Assembly (NCBI RefSeq): GCF_034087045.1
Contig: NZ_CP139247.1
Span: forward strand, 3,560,001 to 3,624,000
Length of the DNA stretch: 64,000 bases
Reading direction: 5' to 3'
DNA from: Chitinophaga sancti
Lineage (GTDB): Bacteria > Bacteroidota > Bacteroidia > Chitinophagales > Chitinophagaceae
Part shown: positions 36,168 through 44,260 of the stretch, piece by piece
Position numbering within the stretch: position 1 is the first letter of the stretch
Layout of the letters: each line of letters begins with the position of its first letter
Position numbers and translations under genes: made by a program
The notes under the pieces: generated by a model
The model's database searches: none
The model's input: only the letters and a program-made list of their open reading frames with translations
Told to the model about the DNA's origin: nothing

Positions 36168-37376
36168 ATGTTACAAAGTGCCTCGGCAAGCAGAAAGCGG
36201 TTTGCGACGATTTTAGCGTTCATTTGCATCCCATTATCGGGATTTATTACAGACATTTATTTGCCTTCATTTCCTGCTATGGCAAAGGATCTGGGGGTAT
36301 CAGCAGATAAGATCCAGCTTACACTGACTTGTTTTTTCATGAGTTATGGTATTTCCCAGATGTTTGTGGGCAGTCTGCTGGATAGCCTCGGCAGGTACAG
36401 ACCGGCGGTAATATCACTGGGTGTGCTGGTGTTGTCTTCATTATTAATAGGTATTACCCACAGTATAGCGTTAATTTGTTTTCTACGCATCGTGCAGGGT
36501 ACGGCTACGGCATTTGTGATAGTCGGCAAGCGCGCGTTTTTTGTAGACTTGTACGAAGGGGAGGAGCGCAAGCATTATTTGAGTTATCTCACCATTACGT
36601 GGTCATTAGGGCCTATTGTAGCGCCGTTTTTAGGTGGATTCTTACAGCAGTACCTGAACTGGCAGTCTAACTTCTACTTTCTTGCGATCTACGCGTTTAT
36701 CATGTTTGTATTGGAATTGAGTTTCAGTGGAGAGACGCTGGTGCACAGAAAGCCGCTTGAGTTGAAAAAGATCCGCGATAACTATGCGCATATGTTGAGC
36801 AATAGTACATTCTTACTGGGCATCGTGATCTTAGGCTTGAGTTATTCAGTGGTGATGGTATTTAATATTGCAGGACCTTTTGTGATAGAAAATAGCTTCC
36901 ATTTCAATTCAGTAGTGATTGGATATTGTACCCTGATATTAGGATTTTCCTGGATGGTAGGTGGGATCGTAAGCAAGCGGCTGATAAATGTTGATTTCAA
37001 CAGGAAGCTGATAGTAGCTGGGTTTACGCAGTTTATATTGACAGTGATGTTGTTTGTAACAGGGTTTGTGATGCATGAGTTGTGGTGGTTTGTGATGTTT
37101 GCATTTGTGATCCACATCTGCTCAGGGTTTTTGTTTACAAATCTCTTCACACATAGTATGCTGGTGTTCCCGCAGAATGTAGGATTGGCGAGTGGTTTGA
37201 TGGGAGGGATGGTGTATGTGGTGACATCGTTTTCGAGTTATGTATTGTCAACCACGGGCAAAATGACAACGTCGGGAGATATGTCGCTGCGATACGTATT
37301 GATGTCAGCGATCCTGACATGTGCAGTGATAGCTGTGGTGAGAATGCGGGCAGCGAAGACACCGGCGATCGCTTAA
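36168..37376 (+). CDS. MFS drug-resistance transporter (Bcr/CflA-like)
   Basis: 402 residues with twelve predicted membrane segments. The family marks are GFITDIYLPSFPAMAKDLGV in the first helix/loop (D and P conserved in DHA1 drug:proton antiporters), MSYGISQMFVGSLLDSLGRY (motif A region), and RIVQGTATAFVIVGKRAFFV (motif B/C region). Likely an efflux pump; the substrate is unknown. The AraC regulator immediately upstream may control it. A strong terminator follows. Confidence 0.9.
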   Translation: MLQSASASRKRFATILAFICIPLSGFITDIYLPSFPAMAKDLGVSADKIQLTLTCFFMSYGISQMFVGSLLDSLGRYRPAVISLGVLVLSSLLIGITHSIALICFLRIVQGTATAFVIVGKRAFFVDLYEGEERKHYLSYLTITWSLGPIVAPFLGGFLQQYLNWQSNFYFLAIYAFIMFVLELSFSGETLVHRKPLELKKIRDNYAHMLSNSTFLLGIVILGLSYSVVMVFNIAGPFVIENSFHFNSVVIGYCTLILGFSWMVGGIVSKRLINVDFNRKLIVAGFTQFILTVMLFVTGFVMHELWWFVMFAFVIHICSGFLFTNLFTHSMLVFPQNVGLASGLMGGMVYVVTSFSSYVLSTTGKMTTSGDMSLRYVLMSAILTCAVIAVVRMRAAKTPAIA

Positions 37377-37390
37377 GATCAGCAATTTAT

Positions 37391-37434
37391 AATAGGGAGA
37401 GAGGGCTTAAAATGCCCTCTCTCCCTATTTTTAT
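37391..37434 (+). terminator. strong terminator after the MFS gene
   Basis: A perfect 16-bp stem (37391-37406 with 37414-37429) with arms containing GGGAGAGAGGGC and GCCCTCTCTCCC, a 7-base loop, then TTTTTATA. Confidence 0.9.
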
Positions 37435-37515
37435 ATATTACTTAATAAAAATTATTAATATTACACCCGAAATAAGCGGACAATACAAATTAATCCTAAA
37501 AAACCCTATAACCCT

Positions 37516-37647
37516 ATGCTGATCGGTACTGTATTTATGGGTGGTGTCAGGAAGTTCAAATCGCAACAGATCCAGAGTAAATTTTATGTATTTGGTGGTC
37601 CAATAGCATTGTTACATGCATGTAAAGAGCTATTGTTAAAATCCTAA
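37516..37647 (+). pseudogene. truncated copy A of the 5' end of the gene at 37790
   Basis: A 43-codon frame whose first residues, GTVFMGGVRKFKSQQIQSKF, align with GTKFLGGVKSYNNQEIQTKF at the start of the intact gene. After about 30 residues the likeness is lost and the frame stops. It may be an old duplicate. No evidence of expression. Confidence 0.55.
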
Positions 37648-37785
37648 TACCTATGTTTTTGTATTTGGAAGGAAGTTTCCTGGTGATGTGAAGAGCTAAT
37701 TACAGCATCGAAAGTCAGGAGTTGAGACATATAGCTGCGGAGCTATATGCACATATAGAGCTATTGTTAAAATCCTAATACCTAT
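37626..37785 (+). repeat. 29-bp perfect direct repeat flanking copy B
   Basis: An identical 29-base sequence starting AGAGCTATTGTTAAAATCCT occurs at 37626-37654 and 37757-37785, 131 bp apart. Each copy leads into an ATGTTTTT start, so the duplicated unit includes the leader as well as the 5' end of the coding sequence. Between them is a CATATAGCT/AGCTATATG hairpin at 37728-37749. Confidence 0.85.
37653..37700 (+). pseudogene. frameshifted copy B of the 5' end of the gene at 37790
   Basis: Begins ATGTTTTTGTATTTGGAAGG and matches the start of the intact gene closely, but one T is missing from the T run. The frame therefore stops at TGA after 12 codons. Likeness ends about 37700. Confidence 0.6.
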
Positions 37786-37789
37786 ACCT

Positions 37790-38410
37790 ATGTTTTTTGT
37801 TTTTGGAACGAAGTTTCTTGGTGGCGTGAAGAGCTACAATAACCAGGAGATCCAGACTAAGTTTTTTCATTTTTGTTTTATGCCGCTGTTCCCGGTAGAG
37901 GGAGATTCATTACTGGTCACCGAATCGGGTTGGGGCACCCGGAAGGGCATCTATCTGAAACAAAACAGTACCAGTTTAAAGGCTGGTTATGGCCGTATGT
38001 GGATGTTGGCGGTAACGGCATTGGCGTCTCTTTTTTGGATGATGGATCAGACTACATTTTACCTGATACTGGCGTTAGCGTTGGGTGCATTTACAGTGTA
38101 CCTGTTTTTTTATTATGGTACCAGTACGCAGGCGGAGAACGAGGAGAGAGAATTGATTGGTAGTCTCACCGGTGTTTATGCCTTGGCAGAATGGTTGCCG
38201 GATGAAATGTGTGATACGTTGTTTAAAAGAATGCGTGCAGCATACCAGGCAGAAGGCAGGAACTGGCAGGAAGATATCAGGAGTGGGAATGTACTGAATG
38301 CAAAGGTGGCGTATGTGCTGGCGTTGTTGCACTATGCTTATATGCCGGGTGAGGAGTTGTGGGAGTTGAGGATGAAGGCAGCGGAGCTGTATGCTGCGTC
38401 TCTGAATTAA
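37790..38410 (+). CDS. small membrane protein of unknown function
   Basis: 206 residues, not recognised. The N-terminus MFFVFGTKFLGGVKSYNNQE resembles the opening of small zinc-ribbon/membrane proteins seen in Bacteroidota, but no cysteine pair is present. Two adjacent membrane helices lie at about residues 70-108 (MWMLAVTALASLFWMM and FYLILALALGAFTVYLFFYY). The C-terminal 90 residues are soluble and helical (PDEMCDTLFKRMRAAYQAEG). Two decayed copies of its 5' end lie upstream. Its last four bases overlap the convergent lipoprotein gene. Confidence 0.7.
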   Translation: MFFVFGTKFLGGVKSYNNQEIQTKFFHFCFMPLFPVEGDSLLVTESGWGTRKGIYLKQNSTSLKAGYGRMWMLAVTALASLFWMMDQTTFYLILALALGAFTVYLFFYYGTSTQAENEERELIGSLTGVYALAEWLPDEMCDTLFKRMRAAYQAEGRNWQEDIRSGNVLNAKVAYVLALLHYAYMPGEELWELRMKAAELYAASLN

Positions 38411-39162
38411 TTGTAGTTCATGACATGTGAATCAAGGGTGATACAATCATCCGGGATCCATGCTTCATTTGTAAGGGTGTAATTTATTGCAAAGTGCCCG
38501 GTTTGTTTCTTAGATGCTTTGTTTCCTCTATTACCTTTTGTTTCTACATATGAAGCATGGATTTTATTATTATCCAGCTCTAATGATGATAGCTCCATTA
38601 TTTTATATCCATCTGGCTCTGTACTTGAACCTCTCCATATATATTCATAAATACCCTGTCCTTCTGATTGCTTAGTCAATTCTCTGAATATATATAATGT
38701 ACTTGACGTAAACGCTGTACCCGTACCACAAATCCGTAAATAAAAACAATCCTTTATTTTACCAAAACCAAATTCACCATTCCAGCAATTGCAATAGTTT
38801 CCATGATAATAGGGTTGGATGTTTTCAACCTTGCCATTAGCGTTTGTCTGGAATAGAATAAGTGATTCAAAAGGAGGGTTGACATTCACAATGCAGGCGA
38901 TATAACCATCTTTATATCTATAGTATTTTCCTATGGTATCCCGGGCGGTAATATTTGCCCAGCGGCCTTCGCTGTTTGTTGTATCAATTATTTTATTTTG
39001 CAGAACAAAGGGGAATATTTCTTCCATAGTCAGATAACCGGAATCGCCGGAGAATGTTATCTGTGTTGTAGCAGAATCATGCGTATTGCTTGAGGCCGTG
39101 ACAGATGGTTGGGTACTACAAGCAGTCACTAAAAATAATATTCCGGCTAATAATTGACGCAT
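38407..39162 (-). CDS. hypothetical lipoprotein
   Basis: 251 residues with an SPII signal (MRQLLAGILFLVTACSTQPS). The mature part starts with a Ser/Thr-rich linker, then beta-rich sequence (RYKDGYIACIVNVNPPFESL, NCWNGEFGFGKIKDCFYLRI with two cysteines that could form a disulfide). No known domain is recognised. It begins 15 bp after the TOPRIM-like remnant on the same strand. Confidence 0.65.
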   Translation of the reverse strand: MRQLLAGILFLVTACSTQPSVTASSNTHDSATTQITFSGDSGYLTMEEIFPFVLQNKIIDTTNSEGRWANITARDTIGKYYRYKDGYIACIVNVNPPFESLILFQTNANGKVENIQPYYHGNYCNCWNGEFGFGKIKDCFYLRICGTGTAFTSSTLYIFRELTKQSEGQGIYEYIWRGSSTEPDGYKIMELSSLELDNNKIHASYVETKGNRGNKASKKQTGHFAINYTLTNEAWIPDDCITLDSHVMNYN

Positions 39163-39177
39163 GGCTAAACAGTAATT

Positions 39178-39350
39178 TTAATAATTCCCTTGTATTTCAA
39201 AATATCGCTTGTATTTATTATTATCCAGTCTTCCCCCTTTTCTCTCGTAATAAATCTCAAAAGATGCTTCCTTCAATGGGATATTAGTGTCAGAAGATTT
39301 GAGCAGGAAGTTTTCAGTAAACCCTTCAACATAAAGCCAACATTGATCAT
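39178..39350 (-). pseudogene. frameshifted, truncated TOPRIM-like partner of the AAA ATPase
   Basis: The ATG at 39350 overlaps the ATPase stop (ATGA, 39347-39350) and opens MINVGF, but that frame is lost after a T run. One base over, the sequence continues YVEGFTENFLLKSSDTNIP. Joined by adding one T, it reads MINVGF-YVEGFTE, the opening of TOPRIM/DUF4276/RloB-like proteins encoded beside AAA ATPases (glycine-hydrophobic-EG-x-TE). Even restored it would have only about 57 codons against the usual 200, so it is also truncated. An alternative reading is a 70-codon frame beginning at 39390 inside the ATPase gene. Confidence 0.55.
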
Positions 39351-40426
39351 AAAACACCCCCTCCAAAAGCATTAGAAAGCCATGCTTCATCAGTTTTGAT
39401 GTTCACAGCATTATCTGCAGTGAGTTGTTTGGCAATAGTCGCTCCATTTACTTTATTTACGAGTATAATTTCATGTGGTTCCAGACATCTTACGAGTGTT
39501 TGGGAGTGTGTATTAAGTAAGATATGGTGTCCTTTTTCTTCGCTTTTTTCTCTTAAAAAATTCACCAATAATTCAATGGCTTGTGGGTGAAGCCCATATT
39601 CCGGTTCCTCAATACATAAAAACTGGGGATTTTCATTCTGAAATACAGCTGCCATTAACGAAAGTATATTGAAAGTACCGTCAGATATTAAGTGTCTGGA
39701 AAATGGTCTGGTTGAAGTCATTTCATACAAGAAGAATTCAGAACTACCATCAATATTAGATTTCCTGATTTCAATGTCTCTGAATTCAGGAATTAGTATT
39801 CGTAGCCATTCAAAAAAATCATCCTTTTTTTCGCTATCAAGGATTTGTGCCAGAATTTGGGACAGATTTGATGCATTCGTGTGAAGTCTTGATTGTAACT
39901 GAAAGCTCCTGTTAAGGAAGGTTTTACCAACAAGTAGTCTTGAAAAGTTGTCAATGAATATTTCAAATTCATTATTGTATGTTAGATGTTTTTGTCTTAC
40001 TACTTCAAGAAAATTATCTCGTTTGTTTTTGTCTCTTATATCCAAAAAAAGAAACGGATTCTCTTCTTTTCCTAAATCCAATATCGGCTCTTGACCAATA
40101 CTATAAACGTCCTCAAAGCCATCAAGGTTCCTTTGCGGAGTGATTCCCAGGCTGAAATTTATGTTTATATCATTGTCAAATTTGTAATAAAAACTCATTT
40201 TTTTGCCTGGCGTTGCCTGATAAGAATAAATGTTTTTTAGTCCCCCAAAAAACGAAGTAGCTTCAAATGGAAATCTGCAGACATAATTTGTAAACTCAAG
40301 CGCTTCAAAAATATTACTCTTACCGCTGGCATTTGGTCCAACGACTGCCGCAAAAGCAGGTAGATTTTCTAATTTGAAATCTACAAGAGATTTATAGTTT
40401 TGGATATGAAGTTGCTTGATTTTCAT
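39347..40426 (-). CDS. AAA-family ATPase (AAA_21/OLD-like)
   Basis: About 359 residues from ATG at 40426. The N-terminal SMC/RecF-like opening MKIKQLHIQNYKSLVDFKLE leads to Walker A GPNASGKSN (residues 30-38). The ABC-like signature region is HLISDGTFNILSLMA, Walker B is FLCIEEPEYGLHP, and the H-loop region reads HILLNTHSQTLV. Such ATPases drive many two-gene phage-defence systems with a TOPRIM or DUF4276 nuclease, here broken. The ATPase itself appears intact. A start 15 bp upstream is possible. It lies next to a tRNA-Gly, a common site for integration of defence genes. Confidence 0.88.
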   Translation of the reverse strand: MKIKQLHIQNYKSLVDFKLENLPAFAAVVGPNASGKSNIFEALEFTNYVCRFPFEATSFFGGLKNIYSYQATPGKKMSFYYKFDNDININFSLGITPQRNLDGFEDVYSIGQEPILDLGKEENPFLFLDIRDKNKRDNFLEVVRQKHLTYNNEFEIFIDNFSRLLVGKTFLNRSFQLQSRLHTNASNLSQILAQILDSEKKDDFFEWLRILIPEFRDIEIRKSNIDGSSEFFLYEMTSTRPFSRHLISDGTFNILSLMAAVFQNENPQFLCIEEPEYGLHPQAIELLVNFLREKSEEKGHHILLNTHSQTLVRCLEPHEIILVNKVNGATIAKQLTADNAVNIKTDEAWLSNAFGGGVL

Positions 40427-40441
40427 GAGTTTAAAGTACAT

Positions 40442-40568
40442 CTAAAATAGCTAAAGCATAAAAGCTGTAGCAAAAAGCGAGTCTTTTCTTAAGTGAGTAA
40501 TTTTGATATTATTGGGTTGGAGAATCAGCACATGGTATCTGCCAGCATAAGTGAGGGATTCAATTTGA
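40442..40568. other. gap between AAA ATPase and tRNA-Gly
   Basis: No gene or clear att-like direct repeat of the tRNA 3' end was found here by eye. It should hold the promoter of the ATPase gene. Confidence 0.4.
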
Positions 40569-40640
40569 GCGGGAAACGGGACTCGAACCCGCGGCCTTTA
40601 GTTTGGGAAACTAATGCTCTACCAACTGAGCTATTCCCGC
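40569..40640 (-). tRNA. tRNA-Gly(CCC)
   Basis: A 72-nt cloverleaf on the minus strand: acceptor GCGGGAA/TTCCCGC, D arm with AGCTCAGTTGGTAGAGC, anticodon stem TTAGT/ACTAA with loop TTCCCAA (anticodon CCC), T arm GCGGGTTCGAGTCCCGT. CCA is not encoded. Confidence 0.97.
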
Positions 40641-40664
40641 TTCTATTTCAAATGTAATAATATT

Positions 40665-41024
40665 TTACAAAAGGCTTTCTATCTTTTTCACAATCTCATC
40701 CTTATGCACATAAAACGTTGCAGGAAAATCAAAACACAACTCATTATCCCACTTCTTCCCCTCTTTAAAAAAGCGCAACAACTCCCTCAGATTCTCTTTA
40801 TTCCTCGCATAAAACATCCTGTCTCCAACCGGAAACTGATAGTAAAAGTCCGCATTTACAACCGTCAGTTTAGGATGACTATATCCGCAATGTATACAGG
40901 AAGCTTTGCCAATAATCTTTTTGGGTCTGAACATATAACCTGTGATCTCACAGCTGGCACTTAACAAAGCTTTGCGGGAACAAGCAGGACAGATGATATC
41001 TACATCTATTTCAAGAACATTCAT
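40665..41024 (-). CDS. small zinc-ribbon-like protein
   Basis: 119 residues with two cysteine pairs, DIICPACSRKAL and KASCIHCGYSHP, in a CPxC/CxxC arrangement that should bind zinc, resembling CpXC-type domains. An additional cysteine lies between them. The rest is helical (NLRELLRFFKEGKKWDNELC). No signal or membrane helix. The role is unknown. It is followed on the same strand by the tRNA-Gly. Confidence 0.65.
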   Translation of the reverse strand: MNVLEIDVDIICPACSRKALLSASCEITGYMFRPKKIIGKASCIHCGYSHPKLTVVNADFYYQFPVGDRMFYARNKENLRELLRFFKEGKKWDNELCFDFPATFYVHKDEIVKKIESLL

Positions 41025-41070
41025 AACAAATAAAATGGGCAGCTGGTGAAACTGCCCGTTTTGTATTCAC

Positions 41071-41574
41071 TTACTGTGCAATAGCAAATTTCTTTGCCAG
41101 CCAGCTATTCTTTAATGGCTGAAGCCAGTTTTCTTCTAATTCCTTTAAAGTCAGCACCGTATTATTCAGGTAGATAGTATTTTCATCTATATACCCTTTT
41201 TCCAGTGCATAAGGGACCTGCATCATCGGCAGCAATTGCAGCTTGTCTTTTAGTACAAAACCCAGCAACAGGCGGTCGAAAAGGTTCACTTCGTACTGGC
41301 GTTCTATGCTCTTGATCACTCTTACTGAGCTATCAGTGCTGCAACCACTTACGTGTGTATCTGTTTCATCTGCAATGACCAGGATAGCCTGTTCAAACAG
41401 CAGCTTCGCCCAACCTTTCACAGGAGCCCCATGTGCCTGCCAGTGAGCGGTGAACTGATCCAGTTGTTCAGCAATCTCCGCTTGCTCTTTTTCAGAAAAA
41501 GGACGGTTGCTTTGATATATCCAAACCCTCGAGGCAGGGTTAAAGTCAGTTGGTAGTATTTGTCGAATATCCAT
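41071..41574 (-). CDS. conserved Bacteroidota hypothetical protein (not an ABC ATPase)
   Basis: 167 residues. The sequence (SRVWIYQSNRPFSEKEQAEI, WQAHGAPVKGWAKLLFEQAI, HVSGCSTDSSVRVIKSIERQ) matches a conserved Bacteroidota family sometimes labelled an ABC transporter ATPase in databases. No Walker motif exists, so that label is unsupported. The conserved cysteine and serines in GCSTDSSVR may be functional. The function is unknown. Confidence 0.7.
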   Translation of the reverse strand: MDIRQILPTDFNPASRVWIYQSNRPFSEKEQAEIAEQLDQFTAHWQAHGAPVKGWAKLLFEQAILVIADETDTHVSGCSTDSSVRVIKSIERQYEVNLFDRLLLGFVLKDKLQLLPMMQVPYALEKGYIDENTIYLNNTVLTLKELEENWLQPLKNSWLAKKFAIAQ

Positions 41575-41755
41575 ATCGCAAATTTACGAAATTCCTGATT
41601 CCATAAACTGACGAAAATCAGTCTTTCCAAAGGGTCCGAAGATTAGCATCAATACGAATCCAGCAGCTATACTTCGGAATCCAGTAGCTATTGAGTCTTT
41701 ACTAAAGACAAAATGCTGGTAAAGCCGGGTTTTATTTTAAATATATAAATCCCTA

Positions 41756-42535
41756 CTATTCCAATTGCTGAGCTATCAGCTCCGCAATATCCAATACTTT
41801 TACAGATTCCTCCTTCCCCTGCTCCTTCACCCCATCCGTCAGCATCGTCATACAAAAAGGACAATTCGCAGCAATCACAGCCGCTCCCGTCTCCACCGCC
41901 TCTTTCCCTCTCTCAAAATTAATCCTCGTGTTCCCCTTCTCCTCCTCCTTAAACATCTGCGCCCCACCTGCCCCGCAACACAACCCATTACTCCTACACC
42001 TTTTCATCTCCACCAACTCTGCATCCAACGCCTCCAATACCTTCCTTGGCGCCTCATAGATCTCATTCGCCCTCCCTAAATAACAGGAATCATGGTAGGT
42101 AATCTTCCTACCCTTAAAAGCCCCACCTTCCTTCAACCGGATCTTTCCCGCATCTATCAGCTGCTGCAAATACGAAGCATGATGCAACACCTCGTAATTT
42201 CCTCCCAACTCCGGATACTCATTCTTCAATGTATTAAAACAATGAGGACAGGTCGTTACTATCTTTTGTACCCCATAATTATTCAGCACCATAATATTAT
42301 TCTGTGCCATCATCTGGAATATAAACTCATTCCCCGCTCTCCTCGCCGGATCTCCCGTACAACTTTCCTCTTTCCCCAATATCGCAAACCGCACCCCAAT
42401 TTTCGTCAGGATCGTTGCAAACGCCTTCGTAATCTTTTGTGCACGCTGATCAAAACTCCCCGCACATCCTACCCAGAAAAGAATCTCCGGCGATTCGCCA
42501 CTGGCGAAATATTCTGCCATCGTTTTTATTTGCAT
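41756..42535 (-). CDS. (Fe-S)-binding CCG-domain protein (HdrB/LutA-like)
   Basis: 259 residues with the cysteine-rich CCG pattern twice. The first set is VGCAGSFDQRA, GKEESCTGDPARRAGNEF and TTCPHCFNTLKNEYPELGG; the second is YHDSCYLGRANEIYEAPRK, NGLCCGAGGAQMF and AANCPFCMTMLTDGV. This domain binds a 4Fe-4S cluster and is found in heterodisulfide reductase, glycolate oxidase and LutA-type proteins. It begins 12 bp after the larger Fe-S protein, so the two probably form one membrane-associated oxidoreductase. The partner electron donor is not in the window. Confidence 0.88.
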   Translation of the reverse strand: MQIKTMAEYFASGESPEILFWVGCAGSFDQRAQKITKAFATILTKIGVRFAILGKEESCTGDPARRAGNEFIFQMMAQNNIMVLNNYGVQKIVTTCPHCFNTLKNEYPELGGNYEVLHHASYLQQLIDAGKIRLKEGGAFKGRKITYHDSCYLGRANEIYEAPRKVLEALDAELVEMKRCRSNGLCCGAGGAQMFKEEEKGNTRINFERGKEAVETGAAVIAANCPFCMTMLTDGVKEQGKEESVKVLDIAELIAQQLE

Positions 42536-42547
42536 GGAATTATCAGT

Positions 42548-43831
42548 TTATGCATTCATTTCAACCGCCCATTTATCCCTGTCATCAGGACTAAACTTCC
42601 AGGGGGCCATGTTATTTTCTATATTACTAAACATCATATTCCACTCCTGTGGCGCACTGGATTCTTCCATCACCAGGTGGCGGCGCAGTTGTAGAATAAT
42701 GTGCAAAGGATTGATGCTGACCGGGCATTCCTGTACACAGGCATTACAACTGGTACAAGCCCTTAGCTCTTCTTCGCTGATATAATCACGTAGCAGTGTT
42801 TTACCTTCCGTATTCCCTACCTTCCCTATTTCCTCCGCACGGTCACGGGTATCCATCATGATCTTGCGGGGAGACAATTTCTTCCCCGTCAGGTTCGCCG
42901 GACAAGCAGCTGTACACCGCCCACATTCTGTACAACTATACGCATCCAGAATATTCTTCCATGTCAGGTCAGGTACATCTTTCGCCCCGAACTTCGGCAT
43001 TTCTGCCGGCGCAGGTTCTGCCGCAGCCAGCTCAGGCTGGAGCATAAGGGTCACCTCTTTCTGTACCGCTGGCATGTTCTCCATCTTCCCTTTTGGACGC
43101 AGGTCACTAAAGTAAGCATTCGGAAATGCCAGTATTATATGCAGGTGCTTGGAATAAGGCAGGTAATTCAAAAACGCCAGAATTCCCAATATATGCAGCC
43201 ACCAGCAGGTGCGTTCAATCGCCTCCAGCGAAACAGGAGACAACCCCTCAAAAGACCCCCTGAAAGCCCCGGATACTAAAAATGGTCCCACCTCCGGATG
43301 CAATGCCTGGTCCGCCGTATTCATGGTGAGAAACAACACCATCAGCACAATTTCCGTTACCAGGATATAATTCGCGTCTGACTTTGGCCAGCCATCCAGT
43401 TCATGCATCGCCAGCCGGCGCACATGCACAATGTTACGCCTGACCAGGAAGATCGCACAACCACTGAGTACCAATACCGCCAGTACCTCAAAACACCCTA
43501 TCAATATTGGATATAATGACCCTAACAGCGGCATAAATAACCGGTGAGTACCAAATATCCCATCCAGGATAATTTCAAGTATCTCCACATTAATGATCAG
43601 AAAACCAGCATACACAAAGAAGTGTAGCACAGCTACCAACGGGTTGCGGAACATTTTTTTCTGCCCAAAGGCAAGGAGAAGTACATTTTTCCAACGTAGA
43701 TCGGGGCGATCATTCAATGACACATCTCTTCCAAGCAAAATATTAAGCCTGATCTGCCTGGCTTTGCGGTAAAAGAGGTACACAGCAATGGCAAAGGCAA
43801 ATACAAACAGGATTTCCTGAATTATATGCAT
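42548..43831 (-). CDS. membrane (Fe-S)-binding oxidoreductase subunit (HdrC/NarI-like)
   Basis: 427 residues. The N-terminal 260 residues carry about six membrane helices of the nitrate-reductase-gamma-like type (EILFVFAFAIAVYLFY, AVLHFFVYAGFLIINVEILE, GILAFLNYLPYSKHLHIIL) with histidines that may bind haem b. Then come two 4Fe-4S motifs: CTECGRCTAACPANLTGKK and CTSCNACVQECPVSINPLHI. It is paired with the CCG protein downstream, equivalent to an HdrD/GlpC-like protein split into two. It likely passes electrons between the quinone pool and a soluble partner. Confidence 0.88.
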   Translation of the reverse strand: MHIIQEILFVFAFAIAVYLFYRKARQIRLNILLGRDVSLNDRPDLRWKNVLLLAFGQKKMFRNPLVAVLHFFVYAGFLIINVEILEIILDGIFGTHRLFMPLLGSLYPILIGCFEVLAVLVLSGCAIFLVRRNIVHVRRLAMHELDGWPKSDANYILVTEIVLMVLFLTMNTADQALHPEVGPFLVSGAFRGSFEGLSPVSLEAIERTCWWLHILGILAFLNYLPYSKHLHIILAFPNAYFSDLRPKGKMENMPAVQKEVTLMLQPELAAAEPAPAEMPKFGAKDVPDLTWKNILDAYSCTECGRCTAACPANLTGKKLSPRKIMMDTRDRAEEIGKVGNTEGKTLLRDYISEEELRACTSCNACVQECPVSINPLHIILQLRRHLVMEESSAPQEWNMMFSNIENNMAPWKFSPDDRDKWAVEMNA

Positions 43832-44250
43832 ACTTCAAATCAGATTTGACTATTGCAATATAAGGGAAAAAGGCATAGAATATTAACGCAACTATAATAC
43901 TATAAGTGCAGAATGCCGGCACTAACATCTTGCTAACCCGCTACCCAATGGGCACGTCCCCGGCAATTCTCCAACACTCCTCCAACAATTCCCCCACTCC
44001 TTAGCCTCTCCCTCGACACTCCTTAAACGCTCCTTCAACCCTCCTTCCACCAACCCTCCTTCGCCTCTTCTTTAACCCTCCTTCGCCACTAATACCTCAC
44101 TAACCCATCACCACAAGCTCACCTCATTATCCCCCGGATATTGAAGTGACCTTCTAATGCCCTTTTAGTGCCCATTTGGTGAACTAATAGCACTATAGCT
44201 CCACTATCCCTCCACCATACCTAAAAAATCCCTACTTTTATCCCTTCAAT
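43832..44250. other. gene-free 429-bp gap before the phosphoribosyltransferase gene
   Basis: The stretch is pyrimidine-rich on the + strand, holds an 11-bp tandem array (43964-44088) and a promoter element at 44251-44258. No coding frame is supported. Confidence 0.6.
43964..44088 (+). repeat. degenerate 11-bp tandem repeat, about 11 units
   Basis: Units in 11-base register from 43964 to 44051, a 4-base insert (AACC), then three more units to 44088. The best-conserved forms are CTCCTTCAACC, CTCCTTCCACC and CTCCTTCGCCT, consensus CTCCTTNNNCN. This is close to the NTTCTTNGANN unit at 5219-5295. Confidence 0.65.
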
Positions 44251-44258
44251 TAATTTTG
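44251..44258 (+). promoter_or_regulatory. TAATTTTG -7 element, near-leaderless
   Basis: TAnnTTTG match ending two bases before ATG 44261, the closest of the four such pairs in the window. A start site downstream of it would fall at or just inside the ATG. Confidence 0.5.
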
Positions 44259-44260
44259 AC

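Noticed and set aside
39178..39390. 70-codon frame as an intact gene
   Set aside because: It starts inside the ATPase gene in another frame; the ATGA-overlap start with a one-base shift explains the sequence better as a broken TOPRIM-like gene.
40442..40640. tRNA-Gly as an integration site with att repeats
   Set aside because: No direct repeat of the tRNA 3' end and no integrase were seen, so insertion of the AAA module there is not supported.
41071..41574. ABC transporter ATPase
   Set aside because: There is no Walker A, signature or Walker B motif in the sequence.
41652..41690. Two near-identical AATCCAG-AGCTAT boxes 21 bp apart
   Set aside because: Only two imperfect copies in a short gap; too little to call a repeat element or operator.
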